Assembly: GCA_951799425.1 (NCBI GenBank)
Contig: OX637397.1
Coordinates: 7,245,001-7,309,000, forward strand
Reading direction: 5' to 3'
From: Ilex aquifolium
Lineage: Eukaryota > Streptophyta > Magnoliopsida > Aquifoliales > Aquifoliaceae
Length of the DNA: 64,000 nt
Part shown: positions 35,191 to 48,300 of the stretch, in pieces
Numbering within the stretch: position 1 is the stretch's first letter
How the letters are laid out: each line of letters begins with the position of its first letter
Notes under the pieces: generated by a model
Told to the model about the DNA's origin: nothing
Seen by the model: only the letters and a program-made list of their open reading frames with translations
Databases searched by the model: none
Translations under genes and position numbers: made by a program

Positions 35191-36083
35191 TAAGTATTGT
35201 TTTCTTTTACTTCCATTGTTGGAGCTTCCTTTTTCCCTTAGAGGAGTGAAACTCTTCCACTTTTCTAGAGCTTTACCAAAGCCGTGAAGGGTGGAACGTG
35301 ATTCACTCATTCTTTGTCGAAGATCGGTTCTTTTTGTAATATGTCGAAGTTATATTGATGCATTTCTTTTACGCTTAGCTCTAATCTTTATTTCTTCATA
35401 ACGTCTTTCCATTACATTGTTGTATTTCTTTTTAGCATGAGTAGCTAAGCTTTTTAGTTGGTTAATCCAAGGGAGACCTTCTCTTGGGTTTTCCAATTCA
35501 ACTCATTTTCTTTCCTCTCTCGGTGTACGATGGTTCGGTTTGACTGGGTTGAGGGTGGATAAGTTGGTGAGTCTTTGATATTCCGTAGGCCTAGTCACGG
35601 TTTATGCTTAGATCCTCACTCAATCTCGTCCCTAACTTCCCACGAATCAATCGTTCATCTATAAACCCTCGGAGGAAGGTTTTGAGTTGAGTTGGTATTC
35701 CCATTGGAATGACCCTTTGGATTAACCAACACTTGTTTTCTTGCATTTTCATTACAAACACAACTCTCCAAAACAAACTAAAAGATTTTACACTTTTTAT
35801 TTTTATAAAATCACCTTCACACAATTCCTTTCCTTCCCTGAGGAGACGACCTTGGAATACTCATTCCAAGTAAAACACGACAAGCAAAAGACTCCTTGCG
35901 CTTGGGGAGCACTTTTGTCCATTTCACACATTCCATTTCATACATTTCATTTTCATCACAATTCTGTTGCCCTTTCTTTTGACATCATCCCAAGGGAGAG
36001 TGACACTCCCCCTCACACATACATCATATATACATTGTGGGAGATGTTAAGAGGTTAGGAACAACAACGGTTTTCGTCAAGCA
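35191..36083 (+). repeat. 5' LTR of the Athila-like element, truncated
   Basis: It matches 47408-48300 along its full 893 bp. The first 696 bp of the LTR, as judged from the 3' copy, are missing. It ends GTCAAGCA. Confidence 0.92.
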
Positions 36084-36087
36084 TTTT

Positions 36088-36106
36088 TGGCGCCGTTGCC
36101 AGGGAA
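36088..36106 (+). other. Primer binding site, Athila-like element
   Basis: TGGCGCCGTTGCCAGGGAA starts four bases after the LTR. This is the primer site typical of Athila elements, usually attributed to tRNA-Asp. Confidence 0.85.
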
Positions 36107-36241
36107 GGCAAGCGTTGAACCTAGAAGGTGATTTTCGGACAACGGAGGTAAGTCCCGTGATGTTCATCATGGGCTGAGGTACGTTGATCCTTGTATATAT
36201 TTTTGTTTGTTTACATTTTCAATTACAGATAGTTTTGTTGC

Positions 36242-38036
36242 ATGTGGGGTAGAGACGAAAAAAATCGACTAGTTAGACAACCCTTAGGCCCCAACATGAA
36301 TCTTGACCTAGACCTAACCGAGGATGTAGGTGAAAATTTTGACAATGTGGGAGACATTCCTAATGTTCAAAGGGGTGGGGGATTACCCGAACCTAGGATG
36401 CCTAACCCAAGAATGCAATATCCCCCTCCCGATGCTTTTGATAATGAGGATGCTAACCCGAATATGCAAAGGGGTGGGGGATTGCAACCACCTAGGATGC
36501 CCAACCCACGAGTGCAATTTCCCCCACCTAGGAATGAAGGGAACATCCAACTTGACCCTCCACCAAGGACAATGCGGGAGTTCCTTCAACCAACCCGTAG
36601 CGCCACACCATCATGCCTCGTTCTTCTTGTCCAAGCTTATCTCTTTGTAATCAAACCATGGATGTTGCAACTACTCCCTAAATTTCATGGGGTCGAGAAG
36701 GAAAACTCGTATAGTCATCTAAAGTCTTATGAGGAAATGGTTGCAACCTTTATCCCAAATTACAACATGGAAGAGATAACGAGGATGAAATTGTTCTCTT
36801 TTTCCGTGGAGGGTAAGGCAAAAATTTGGTTTGATTCCATGGGGCCTCGGACCATGCTATCTTGGGACCATATAGTTTCATTCTTTTTAAAAAAGTTTTT
36901 TCCGGTTCATAGAACCACTTCTTTGAAAAAAGAAATTCAAAACTTTTCTGAAAAACTCAATGAACAATTCTATCAGTGTTGGGATCGCTACAAAGAGTTG
37001 ACTCAATCCATACCACATCATGGTTTTAAATCGTGGCAATTGGTGAGTTTCTTCTACGAAGGAATCTCACCAAACCATAGACAATTCATTGACATGATGT
37101 GCAATGGTGAATTCTTGAACAAAGACCATGACGAGGCCCTCGACTACTTTGGTACCTTGGCTGAAAATGCACAATCTTGGGATGGTAGGGATCCAATTGA
37201 TGTACCTAGGACATTGCCAGTGGATGGTCAATCTCAAAGGGGAGGGATATATGACTTGAAAGACCGGGAGGACCTACTTTCACAAATTTTCAAATTGTCT
37301 AGGAAAGTAGATAGCCTTGAGGTGGAAAGGAGATGAGAGGTGTCTCATGTGTCAAGAACCGAGGAGGCTTGTTCTATTTGTGGTGGTGTCGAGCATTCCA
37401 CATCGGAGTGCCCGAGCATTCCGGCACTTAAAGAAGCATACAATGAACAAGTCAATGCCTTCAACCAACCAAGGCAATCATTTCCTTCAAATTCCAACAC
37501 TTATAATTCGGGGTATCGTGATCACCCTAATTTCAGTTGGAGGAATGAGAACCCCATCCCCTATGGTTCAAATACATACACATCTCCTACACCTCCCAAG
37601 CAAGGTCAGTACCAATCTCAATATCAAGGCCAGGGGCAAGCTTCTAGCTCCCAATACCCACGGTCCAATCCGGAAGGGTACCAATCCAATCCTCCCCCAC
37701 AGAATTTCTCCCAACAAGGCCCATCTAGTTCTTCCAGCTACCAACCACCTCATAAAAGGAGTCTAGAAGATGTGGTCCACGCCTTCATTCAAAGCCAAAC
37801 CACCTTCAATAAGGACATTTCGGCTCAACTCACAAAGATCACCAATCACATAGGCTTGTCTCAACAAGAGAAAGGGAAATTCCCCTCTCAACCACAACAA
37901 AATTCCAAGGGCCAAAATGTGATTGAATCAGTTGAGCCCACCTAAGAGAGTTGTGAGCACCTCAAGGCGGTCACCACTCTTCGTAGTGGCAAACAAATTG
38001 AAAAGACCATAGTGCCAAAGGTTCCACCCAAGGCAC
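36242..38036 (+). pseudogene. gag of the Athila-like element, interrupted
   Basis: ATG 36242 opens a glycine/proline/asparagine-rich N-terminus, then a Retrotrans_gag domain (about residues 140-280, with AKIWFDSM and a capsid-like SWDHIVSFFLKKF). An intact CX2CX4HX4C knuckle (CSICGGVEHSTSEC) lies at about 37370, followed by a proline/serine/glutamine-rich tail. Two in-frame stops are present, TGA 37334-37336 and TAA 37943-37945, but the frame otherwise continues to the solo LTR at 38037. The products would be capsid and nucleocapsid of a virus-like particle in the cytoplasm. Confidence 0.85.
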
Positions 38037-40609
38037 TGTGACGCCCCAAAAATCGGGGGTCCTTAATTTAACAAAATTCGGGCAGAGTCTCCTTTGTACA
38101 GGGAACTCTACCCAAAACACAACCTGTTCAATTATACTACGTTGACCACACTGGGTCCATTTATGAATAAATAATGACCACACCGGGTCCATTTCTAAGT
38201 AACATCGACCACACCGGGTCCAATTATCTATACTCATATAATAACATGCAATGTTACATTAAAATAGTCCATAAGAGTTTGATTCCAATTCTTTTACATA
38301 CATTACATGTTCCAAAAACTAACTTAGCGGATGCTTTACAAAAGAATAGTTTTTCACAATAGTTTTACAAAATGTGAATTAAAAGCCACAAGTTGACTTT
38401 TCTTCATCCTTGATTCCCCAAGTGAGAGCCTTCCACCGGTATATACTCCGCACTTGAAATGTTTTCCCATAAAGGGTGAGCCACGCTCAATAGAGTAACT
38501 CATAAAGAGGCTACTCCCCAACCTAGATGCATATGAAATGTTCACACGTAACATTTAACAAGCAATAACCATTACAATCAAGAATGTGCAATTCGATAAG
38601 AATTAGTATGTCATGTCATGAAATGAGATGAGACTCACTCATGCAATTTCAACCCGAGCCCTTACTGGCTCCCACAACACATGTCATGTCATGTGTTCAA
38701 AACCGGACATTCCAAGTCCTGCCATAGATATTGTACATCCAATGGCCATTTTAAAATTTCTGGGTCTTTCTTGGGGTGGGTATTTATGGACTTACACCAA
38801 GGATAACCTAACCCACACGGAATTTATGGACTTCCACCGAGGGTTCCGCGTACACCCACACACTTTATGGACCGAACCAAGGGAGTGCGTACCCCAACTA
38901 CTGGGTCTTACACCCGAGGGATCTTCTAGCCCTTCTTGCTAACCCCGACCCTATTTACCATGCAAACCGTACGACTCACTCGGATCTTCAATCCAACGCA
39001 CCCGAGTCTACCCATTATTCACCATATGCGGTGTTTGATTTTAACCATGCATACACATCCCCACTCATGCTCAATGTTCATAAATGTGATGTCTCCATGC
39101 ATAATGCAATGTAATGTACATTTGTAATACAACTATCATGTCCAATATACTATGAATGCTATATGGACCAATTAACCACACTTCAACATACTACATGGAA
39201 ATTTATATCCCAAACATATAATCACCATTGTTCATTTCAATGTCAATATATCAATAAACATATACAAACATTTTATTCCCAACAACAAACTACATGTATG
39301 TATCAACATTTCGTTCAGCACAATATCCAAGCATGCTATACATAGCTCATGCAAAACAAACTTCATTTTCACCTAAGCATTTAATCAAACACCTTCAAGG
39401 CACTCAATCATATAACCACATAATACATTAAAATTCATCATATAGCTCAAGAAATCGTATTTAGAGATTTTTACATAACAATTTCAAGATAGAATTTATT
39501 CTACCCATTTCTTAATATCCAAATATCATAATCTACCAAAAAATTATAAAGTAACAATTTCTAAATGCCAATTCCATTTAGAAATTTAGCTTACCCAATT
39601 CCCATATCCATTTTCTACACTTCAAGTTCCCATAGCTTTTTATGAAATTTACGCAACGAGTAAATTCTACAACTCATTTCTCACAAGATTTGTTTAGCAT
39701 ATTAGGTACCCATTTTCCACACTTAATATACACTAGTGATATATTAGACAAGAGAATTTATCTCAATTTATACTACACATTTTCAATACCCATTTCACCA
39801 AAACTACACAATAGGCAAGTGATATATAGTTCTAGCCACCCACTCATTCCATATAAACATTCTAGGTTGAAAATAAACCTAATTAGGATGAAACTCTACC
39901 TCTTGAATCGTAGAGAACGACCTTGGGAAGCTCCAAGAATCCGATTCCCACTCAAATCTTTACTTTCCTCAAAATCCCGACTTTGGAACTTCGGTGAAAT
40001 TCCTTCTTTTTAGTATGGACGCGTAGCCCTCATCGAGGAGATCGACTTTCGTTCTTGGCCCGAGTGGATTCGAGCACCGTAGGACCGTAGATCGTAGAAA
40101 AAAGTTGGATTTTCTCACTTTTTTCTCTCCTTTCCCTCTCTTCTCTTCTTCACGTTGGAACCAGCTGAGACCCAGAAGAATACTCTCTGAAAAAATCAGA
40201 TTTTTGACCCTATATATACTATTTAATTGCTTGGTCCACAACGCGCCACACGGCCCCCTATTTTCGGGTCCGTTTTCGTCCCGAAACTATTAAATTTCAC
40301 CCCGGTTCAAGTTCAAAATATTTTATATGAAATTTATTTAAATTATTTCCCAAATTTCAAAATTTTAGTAAAAAAATTCGTTTTTGGGGTCACCCGAGAC
40401 CCGAACACCTCGTAAAATGCAAAAAATTCGACTATCTCGAAATTTAATGAAATTTGTCTGGGTAACTAGATTTCGCGAGACGAATCCAACTGTGAGGTCC
40501 GTTTCGTCATCTGAACTCTAGAAAAATTCAGATTTGAAACTAGTATCGTAGTGATAAATTACCGTTTTGTCCATTTTTCGTAAAAATTCAAATTTACTCG
40601 GGTTTTACA
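38037..40609 (-). mobile_element. Solo LTR (copy 1), Tekay/Del-like, inside the Athila-like gag-pol
   Basis: On the minus strand it begins TGTAAAACCCGAG and ends GGGGCGTCACA, with TG...CA termini. An exact 5-bp target duplication, GGCAC, flanks it (38032-38036 and 40610-40614). A TATATATA box on the minus strand near 40210 is followed by a purine-rich leader, which sets the orientation. No internal domain, primer site or second LTR exists, so this is a solo LTR of about 2.6 kb. End motifs and size resemble chromovirus Tekay/Del LTRs, as inferred from general knowledge. It is homologous to 59254-62216. Confidence 0.85.
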
Positions 40610-43600
40610 GGCACAATTGCCAATAGAAGAGTCCATCAAGGGTGAGTCCATTGAGGGTGAGGCCAAGGAACGTGTGGCCGAAAAAGGTGAAATGAGTAAA
40701 GACAAAGAAAATGAGCAAATTGAAAATGAATATGTGATTGATGATAGCTTGTGCTTTCCTCCTATGCCTGCCCCCTTCCCCCATCGTTTGAAGTCACCTG
40801 TCAAGGTGGCTAATTATTCTGATATTTTAGACATGTTTAAGCAAGTAAAAATCAATATCCCGCTCCTCGATGCCATCAAGCAAATACCGTCATGTGCCAA
40901 AATTTTGAAAGACCTATGCACGGTAAAGCGGAGGCTAAATGTCCGGAAGAAGGCATTCTTGACAGAACAAGTGAGCTCCATTCTGAGAACCAACACTTCT
41001 CCCAAATTCAAAGATCCCGGTTGTCCAACAATTGCCATCACTATAGGAAATTGCCGGGTTGAACAAGCATTGCTTGATCTGGGAGCAAGTGTCAATCTCC
41101 TTCCCTACTCCGTGTATCAACAACTCAAGCTTGAGGAGTTGAAACCTACTTCAATCACACTTCAACTTGCGGATCGTAGCATCCGCACACCAATGGGAGT
41201 AGTGGAAGATGTGTTGGTTCAAGTTGATAAATTTTATTTTCCAGTCGATTTTATTGTATTAAACACTCATCATGTTGCTAATCTTAGTTCCCAAATCCCC
41301 GTGATACTTGGGCGACCTTTCCTTGCTACATCTAATGCAATGATAAATTGCAGGAATTGTCTGATGAAATTGGCATTCGGGAACATGACCATGGAACTTA
41401 ACGTTTTCAATTTGGCAAGGCAACCAGGGGATGACGAGGAGGCAAATGAGGTCAATAGAATTGACACGTTGATTGAGGAGCACTTGGAGTTAGAAGGGAT
41501 GTTGAAACTCAAGGAGGAAGAATTGGTCGAATTGGAGAAGTTGGATGATCAAGAAAAGGTGAAAGAGTTGAAAGGGATGGAAAAGTGGATCCCCACATTT
41601 GAAGAGCTACCTAAACAAGAGAAGAAAATTTTCCCTTCGGATGAGAGAAATCCAAAATTGGAATTGAAGCCATTGCTCGGACATTTGAAATATGCTTATC
41701 TTGGCGATGATGAGACTTTCCCAGTAGTCATTAGCTCTACCCTAACCATGGAACAAGAAGAAAAACTTTTGGGGGTATTGAGAAAGCATAAGGGAACGAT
41801 CGGATGGATTATTGCAGATATCAAGGGAATAAGCCCTATAATTTGCACCCATCGCATCTATCTTGAGGAAGATGCTAAAACCTCCCGACAACCTCAGAGG
41901 AGATTGAATCCGAGCATGAAAGAAGTAGTGAAAGATGAGGTGTTAAAGCTACTTGATGTGGGCATAATCTTTCCAATTGCGGATAGCAAATGGGTAAGCC
42001 CCACACAAGTCGTCCCAAAGAAATCCGGAGTCACGGTGATTGAAAATGAGGAAAATGAACTCATACCTACAAGAGTCATTACCGGATGGAGAGTTTGCAT
42101 CGACTACCGGAAGCTTAACGCTTGCACACGGAAAGATCATTTCCCAATGCCGTTTCTCGATCAAGTCTTGGAAAGGGTAGCAGGGCACCTATTTTATTGT
42201 TTCCTAGATGTGTACTCTGGCTACAACCAAATTGAGATCGCATTGGAGGACCAAGAGAAGGCTACCTTCACATGCCCATATGGTACCTTTGCCTATCGCC
42301 GTATGCCGTTCGGATTATGCAATGCCCCGGGGACCTTCCAACGGTACATGATGGGGATTTTTAGCGATATGGTGGAGAAAATTTGTTAGGTCTTCATGGA
42401 CGATTTTTCCGTGTTTGGTGATTCCTTTGATAGATGCTTAGAGAACTTGGAGAGAGTATTGGAGAGATGTGAAGAAAATGATCTTGTGCTTAATTGGGAG
42501 AAGTGTCACTTTATGGTGACGGAAGGAATCGTATTGGGCCACATAGTATCGGCAAGGGGCATTGAAGTTGACAAATCCAAGGTGGAGGCCATCTCCAACC
42601 TTCCCACGCCGACAACTATCAAGGGAATCCGATCATTTTTGGGCCATGCAGGTTTTTATCGCCGATTCATTCAAAATTTTAGCACATTGGCCCGACCCCT
42701 GACCAATTTACTGTCTAAGGAGATTCCCTTTGAGTGGTCGGATGAGTGTGAGGCATCGTTTAAAAAACTAAAAAGCATGCTTCTCACGCCTCCTATAATG
42801 CGACCACCCAATTGGGATCTATCTTTCGAGCTCATGTGCGACGCGAGTGACTACGCGGTTGGCGCAGTGCTTGGTCAGAGGAAGGACAATCGACCGCATG
42901 TCATACACTACGCTAGCAAAACACTTAATGAGGCTCAAATGAATTACACTACCACTGAGAAAGAATTGCTAGCCGTAGTGTTTGCTCTCGATAAATTCCG
43001 TTCATATATCATTCGTTTGCCTATTGTTGTCTTTACTGACCATTCTGCCTTGAAGTACTTGTTATCTAAGCAGGATGCGAAACCAAGACTCATTAGGTGG
43101 ATCCTCCTCCTACAAGAATTTGACTTGACAATTAAAGACAAAAAAGGAGTTGAGAATGTTGTGGTGGATCACTTATCCCGGCTGGTGGTGCAGGAGACTA
43201 ATGAGCATATTCCTATTCCTGACTCTTTTCCTGATGAACATTTACTCTCAATCCATTCAGTTTGTCCTTGGTATGCTGACATTTGTAATTACCTTGCAAC
43301 AGGACAAATACCACCACAATGGAGCCCGGAGGATAAAAGACGATTCATGGCAGACGTGAAGTATTTTTACTTCGACAATCCGTATTTGTTCAAATATTGC
43401 CCAGACCAGGTCATGAGGAAATGCGTGCCCGAAAATGAACAGCGGAACGTCCTTGCATTCTGCCATTCCCAAGCTTGTGGTGGACATTTCTCGACAAAGA
43501 AAACTTCGGCCAAAATTTTTCAGTCAGGTTTCTATTGGCTCTCTCTTATTAAAGACTGTGTTTCATATTGTAAGGCATGCGACAAATGCCAACGATTGGG

Positions 43601-44573
43601 TAGTGTGATCCACAGAAATATGATGCCACTTTCTCCCGTCCTTGTCATAAAAATATTTGACTGTTGGGGAATCGATTTCATGGGTCCATTCCCCATGTCT
43701 TTTGGTTATCTGTACATTCTTCTAGCAGTGGACTACGTGTCCAAGTGGGTAGAGGCTATCCCAACCAAAACTAATGACCACCGGGTCGTAGTCAAGTTCC
43801 TCAAAGAGAACATTTTTTCGAGGTTTGGGATGCCTCGTGCAATGATCAGTGATGGTGGATCCCACTTCTGTAATAAGTCATTTGTATCATTAATGTTTAA
43901 ATATGGCGTTACACACAAAGTATCCACTGCATACCACCCACAAACCAACGGCCAAGCTGAATTAGCCAATAGGGAGATTAAGAATATCTTGGAAAAAACG
44001 ATTAACCCAAACAGGAAGGATTGGTTAGTCATATTGACCGATTCCTTATGGGTGTACCGTACTGCCTATAAGACTGTTTTGGGCATGTCTCCCTACCGGC
44101 TGGTTTATGAAAAGGCTTGCCATTTGCCGGTTGAAATGGTGCACAAGGCCTATTGGGCCATTAAGACCTTGAATTTTGACTTGAGAATGGCCGGTGAGCA
44201 GAAAAAGTTGGAACTGAATGAATTGGAAGAAATCTGCCGAGATGCGTATGAGAGTTCAAAAATTTCAAAAGAACGGACCAAAATCTTTCATGACAAATCC
44301 ATTGTGAGGAAATCATTTGAGTCCGGGCAAAAAGTGCTTTTATACAATTCTCGTCTATCCATTTTCCAAGGAAAACTTCGATCCCGTTGGGATGGCCCCT
44401 ATCTTGTCAAGGTGGCCTACCCCAACGGAGCTGTGGATGTCACAAACCCCGACAATGGCCAGACATTCAAGGTCAATGGCCAAAGGCTTAAGCCATTCTT
44501 TGAGGGTTTCGAAGGACAGATGGTGGAGGAGGATTTAATTGATCCGGTGTATCCGGATTTGGTGAAAGAGTAG
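40610..44573 (+). pseudogene. pol of the Athila-like element, one in-frame stop
   Basis: The frame continues the gag-pol reading after the solo LTR. It holds the lysine/glutamate-rich linker, an aspartic protease (LLDLGASVNLLP at about 41070), reverse transcriptase (GWRVCIDYRKLN, MPFGLCNAP), TAG at 42387-42389 and then the catalytic FMDD motif three codons downstream. RNase H ([29 protein letters not shown]) and integrase (H-H-C-C finger ending CKACDKC; D in WGIDFMG; D in ISDGGSHF; E in [11 protein letters not shown]) follow. Apart from the stop, all motifs examined are intact. Confidence 0.9.
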
Positions 44574-46711
44574 CTAGTATTTATATTATTATTATTATTA
44601 TTATTATTTTGTACAGTTGCCTTTATTTATTTATGTTATTTTTATTTCATGTCACTTACTTTCTTTTGTTGTATAGTTTTGTTTTTCCTAGCTTCAGATG
44701 TTGGTATTTTGTCAAAAGCTCCAATACGAGGTGCTCTCTATCCCTACTCATCTTTCTACAGTCCTTCATTGCATTTCATATCTTTTTGTTACATTGAGGA
44801 CAATGCGTGAATCAAGTTGGGGGGTGAAGTACACCATTTTCATGTTATACCAATGTTGGATCTGCGAATATTCGCTCCTGCCGACACTAAAAAAAAAAAA
44901 AAAGAACTTGGGCGCCTTGTTACCAATGTGGCAGGATATTTCACATGAAAAAACATAATCAGTGTTCTGAACCAATTTCGGGTCGTGCGACCGATCGATT
45001 AAATTGGATAGTGTATGGACAGAGTAAGGATCTTCCTGACACGCCATCCTATGCCAGTCCGGGACTTACACGTTATGTGGGACAAGAAGTTGGAAGGGTC
45101 ACTATATGGTAAATGTGAAAATTTTAAACATTTTGGACATTTTTTTTTTTTTTTTGTAAAGTATCTAATATTGAACTATATTCCTCTATCCTAATTGTTG
45201 TGGGAGTTGTGATTGCTTGATCCTCATTTTGAACTTTGAATACATGAGCACATTATAGAAGTTTATCCTATTGCTAAGAGTATCACATACTTGTTTGCTT
45301 TTGAACTCATCCATAAGTGCACCATGAACTTGTAATTTTGACAATTTACGGATTGAGTTCACATTTAGTGCTTGACATGAATAGTGGAGATAAGTAAGAA
45401 CTCATGTGAGCTTTTAGTACCAATCCTAGTTGGAGGGAGCTTACATTTACTCAAGGAACAATTTTTCAAATTCTAAATTTGTTCAATAATCTCATTATGC
45501 TTGTTTTGATTAGAGTGCATTTGGGTAGTTGATTGACTTGGTCTTGAAATGAAAAATCCTCCCCCATGCTTATTTAGAAATGATCTTAGGCCATCTTTGA
45601 AATGTTTTGAGCCTTAGCCTTTTTCTTGTGAAATTTTATCCCTAGTGCCGTGATTGAGCCTTAAATTATAAATTCGTTTCCATGCCACACATTTGACCAA
45701 GCCAGTGCAAAATGATAAAATCTACCTCACCTTGGTTGTTCCTAGTACCGAGTATGATAGATCATAAAAGAGAAGGAAGTATGGTGTGAAAATTCAAACA
45801 ATAGGGATGAATGATGTCGAAACTCAAGAGTTGTAATAAAAAAAAAAAAGGAAATGTTAAGGAAAAGAAACAAAGAGTGTGGTGATGGTGTTAACCTAGA
45901 AATCCCATAAAAGGGAAATCTTTTTGAAGTAAAGGTCATTCATTCGGAACAAACCTCTTTGTTATCCTATATCCTTCATTTCATTTACCTAGATATCACC
46001 CCAAGGCCTCATTACACCCCTTGAAAGTCCTAAATGATCTAGAGAACCATGGGGATGCATACTTTTAAAAAGAACAAGAAAGGTTGATTTTGCTATCTAA
46101 ATGCCCTAGCATTCTTTTCATGAGATTATGCCAAGGTTGTTTCATTTTCATGTATGAACTTCATTTTTGATTATATATGAGCATACTTTGTTTTGTGCAC
46201 AAGATTCTACCTCACATATACACATGGAGAGCATGCCAGGATAACCAATGTGTGATTCATTGTTGAGAGACACCTTTGGTGAGTTTTGCATCAAAGCTTA
46301 ATTTGGATAGCCAAAGTAAATGTGAACTCTGTTGTGTAAATGTTTAAATTACGTGTTTATTTCACACACACGCGATTTTTTGAAAGGAAATGTGTAGGTG
46401 AATACTCTAGAATAGCATTTAAAGCTATGATGTGTTTCATGTGTGATTAGTTCAGGTGTGTTAGACAAGATTATTGTTGGCATCCCAGTACTAGTTAAGA
46501 TAGGGGAATATGCTTTAAATATTGGATATAAGGAAAAGAAGTTTGTAGGTACCTTCACTGGAAACCTTCACGAGACAAAACTCGTCTATTAGGGATCACC
46601 TAGGGGTTTAACGGCTTGTTGCATATGCTAAATGCAATCGTGTTATCTACGAAAGTGATGTTTTATGTTGTTATTTATTCCTAGGGACTAGTAATGTTTA
46701 AGTTGGGGGTG
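44574..46711 (+). other. Non-coding 3' region of the Athila-like element
   Basis: There is no env-like or other open frame in 2.1 kb. A (TTA)n microsatellite occupies about 44583-44608. The polypurine tract AAGTTGGGGGTG ends at 46711. Confidence 0.6.
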
Positions 46712-48300
46712 TGATTAATCCGAATTAATGCATGAATTAATTAAGTTAATAGGTCAATTGTGTTAGTAAAATAAAGTTAAACTAATCAAAATTGACCTAT
46801 TAAGGGTTAGTGTGTGAATTAGGGATAATGCATTAATTGTTGTTCTTTTCAAGGTTTTATGCGTCAAAACTACAAACTACCGGGGAGCCAATTGTGACAA
46901 AGCTACAAATTCTAGGATGACAATTATTACAGCTCTAAACAAAGAGAGATTAAAGTAATCCAAATGTCATCTTTTTGAGGTTTGTGAATGACAACTTTTG
47001 GAAGCTTGTGAATGACAACTTTTGGAAGCTTGTGAATGTCATCCCTTGGGCTTGTGAATGTTATCCCTTGAAGTTTGTAAAGGCTATCTTTTGGTTGCCT
47101 ATAAATACCACCCCTTTGTGGCTTGTAGAAGAACAAAAAAATTCTTGCTAGAGCTCTTGGTTGTAGAAAACCCTCCAAGTTGTTATTTTCTTTGTATGCT
47201 TACTAGATCTCTCTTGGTTGTGGAATACCCTCCAAGTTGTTATTACTTTGTTTGTATTATTGCTTTCTTTTATGATATTATCATCTCTTGGTTGTGGATT
47301 ACCCACCAAGTAGTTATTGTTTTCTTTTGTATTATTGCTTTCTTTTAATTTATTATCATCTCTTAGTTGTGGAATACCCGCCAAGTAATTATTGCTTTCT
47401 TTTAATTTAAGTATTGTTTTCTTTTACTTCCGTTGTTGGAGCTTCCTTCTTCCCTTAGAGGAGTGAAACTCTTCCACTTTTCTAGAGCTTTACCAAAGCC
47501 GTGAAGGGTGGAACGTGATTCACTCATTCTTTGTCGAAGATCGGCTCTTTTTGTAATATGTCGAAGTTATATTGATGCATTTCTTTTACGCTTAGCTCTA
47601 ATTTTTATTTCTTCATAATGTCTTTCCATTACATTGTCGTATTTCCTTTTAGCATGAGTAGCTAAGTTTTTTAGTTGGTTAATCCAAGGGAGACCTCCTC
47701 TTGGGTTTTCCAATTCAACTCATTTTCTTTCCTCTCTCGGTGTACGATGGTTCGGTTTGACTGGGTTGAGGGTGGATAAGTTGGTGAGTCTTTGATATTC
47801 CGTAGGCCTAGTCACGGTTTATGCTTAGATCCTCACTCAATCTCGTCCCTAACTTCTCACGAGTCAATCGTTCATCTATAAACCCTCGGAGGAAGGTTTT
47901 GAGTTGAGTTGGTATTCCCATTGGAATGACCCTTTGGATTAGCCAACACTTGTTTTCTTGCATTTTCATTACAAACACAACTCTCCAAAACAAACTAAAA
48001 GATTTTACACTTTTTATTTTTATAAAATCACCTTCACACAATTCCTTTCCTTCCCTGAGGAGACGACCTTGGAATACTCATTCCAAGTAAAACACGACAA
48101 GCAAAAGACTCATTGCGCTTGGGGAGCACTTTTGTCCATTTCGCACATTCCATTTCATACATTTCATTTCCACCACAATTCCGTTGCCTTTTCTTTTGAC
48201 ATCATCCCAAGGGAGAGTGACACTCCCCCTCACACATACATCATATATACATTGTGGGAGATGTTAAGAGGTTAGGAACAACAACGGTTTTCGTCAAGCA
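46712..48300 (+). repeat. 3' LTR of the Athila-like element
   Basis: A 1589-bp LTR from TGATTAATCC to GTCAAGCA, directly after the polypurine tract. It contains a short tandem tract at about 46970-47090 (AACTTTTGGAAGCTTGTGAATG type, roughly 28-bp units). A second tandem tract at about 47150-47400 has three or four roughly 70-bp units built on TCTTGGTTGTGGAATACCC. Confidence 0.9.

Larger units (their letters stand above)
35191..48300 (+). mobile_element. Athila-like Ty3/gypsy element, 5' truncated, nested in copia
   Basis: The order is a truncated 5' LTR, primer binding site, gag, pol, a non-coding 3' region, a polypurine tract and a 3' LTR. The primer binding site sequence, the gag text (HPNFSWRNE, TTLRSGK) and the long linker before protease fit the Athila branch. 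It ends exactly where copia LTR sequence resumes at 48301. Its gag-pol is split by a 2.57-kb solo LTR. The shared 893 bp of the two LTRs differ at about 18 sites by hand count (about 2%), with no net indels. Confidence 0.9.

Noticed and set aside
38628-40415. Reading frames inside the first solo LTR
   Set aside because: They are short, not conserved in the second solo LTR, and carry no domain.
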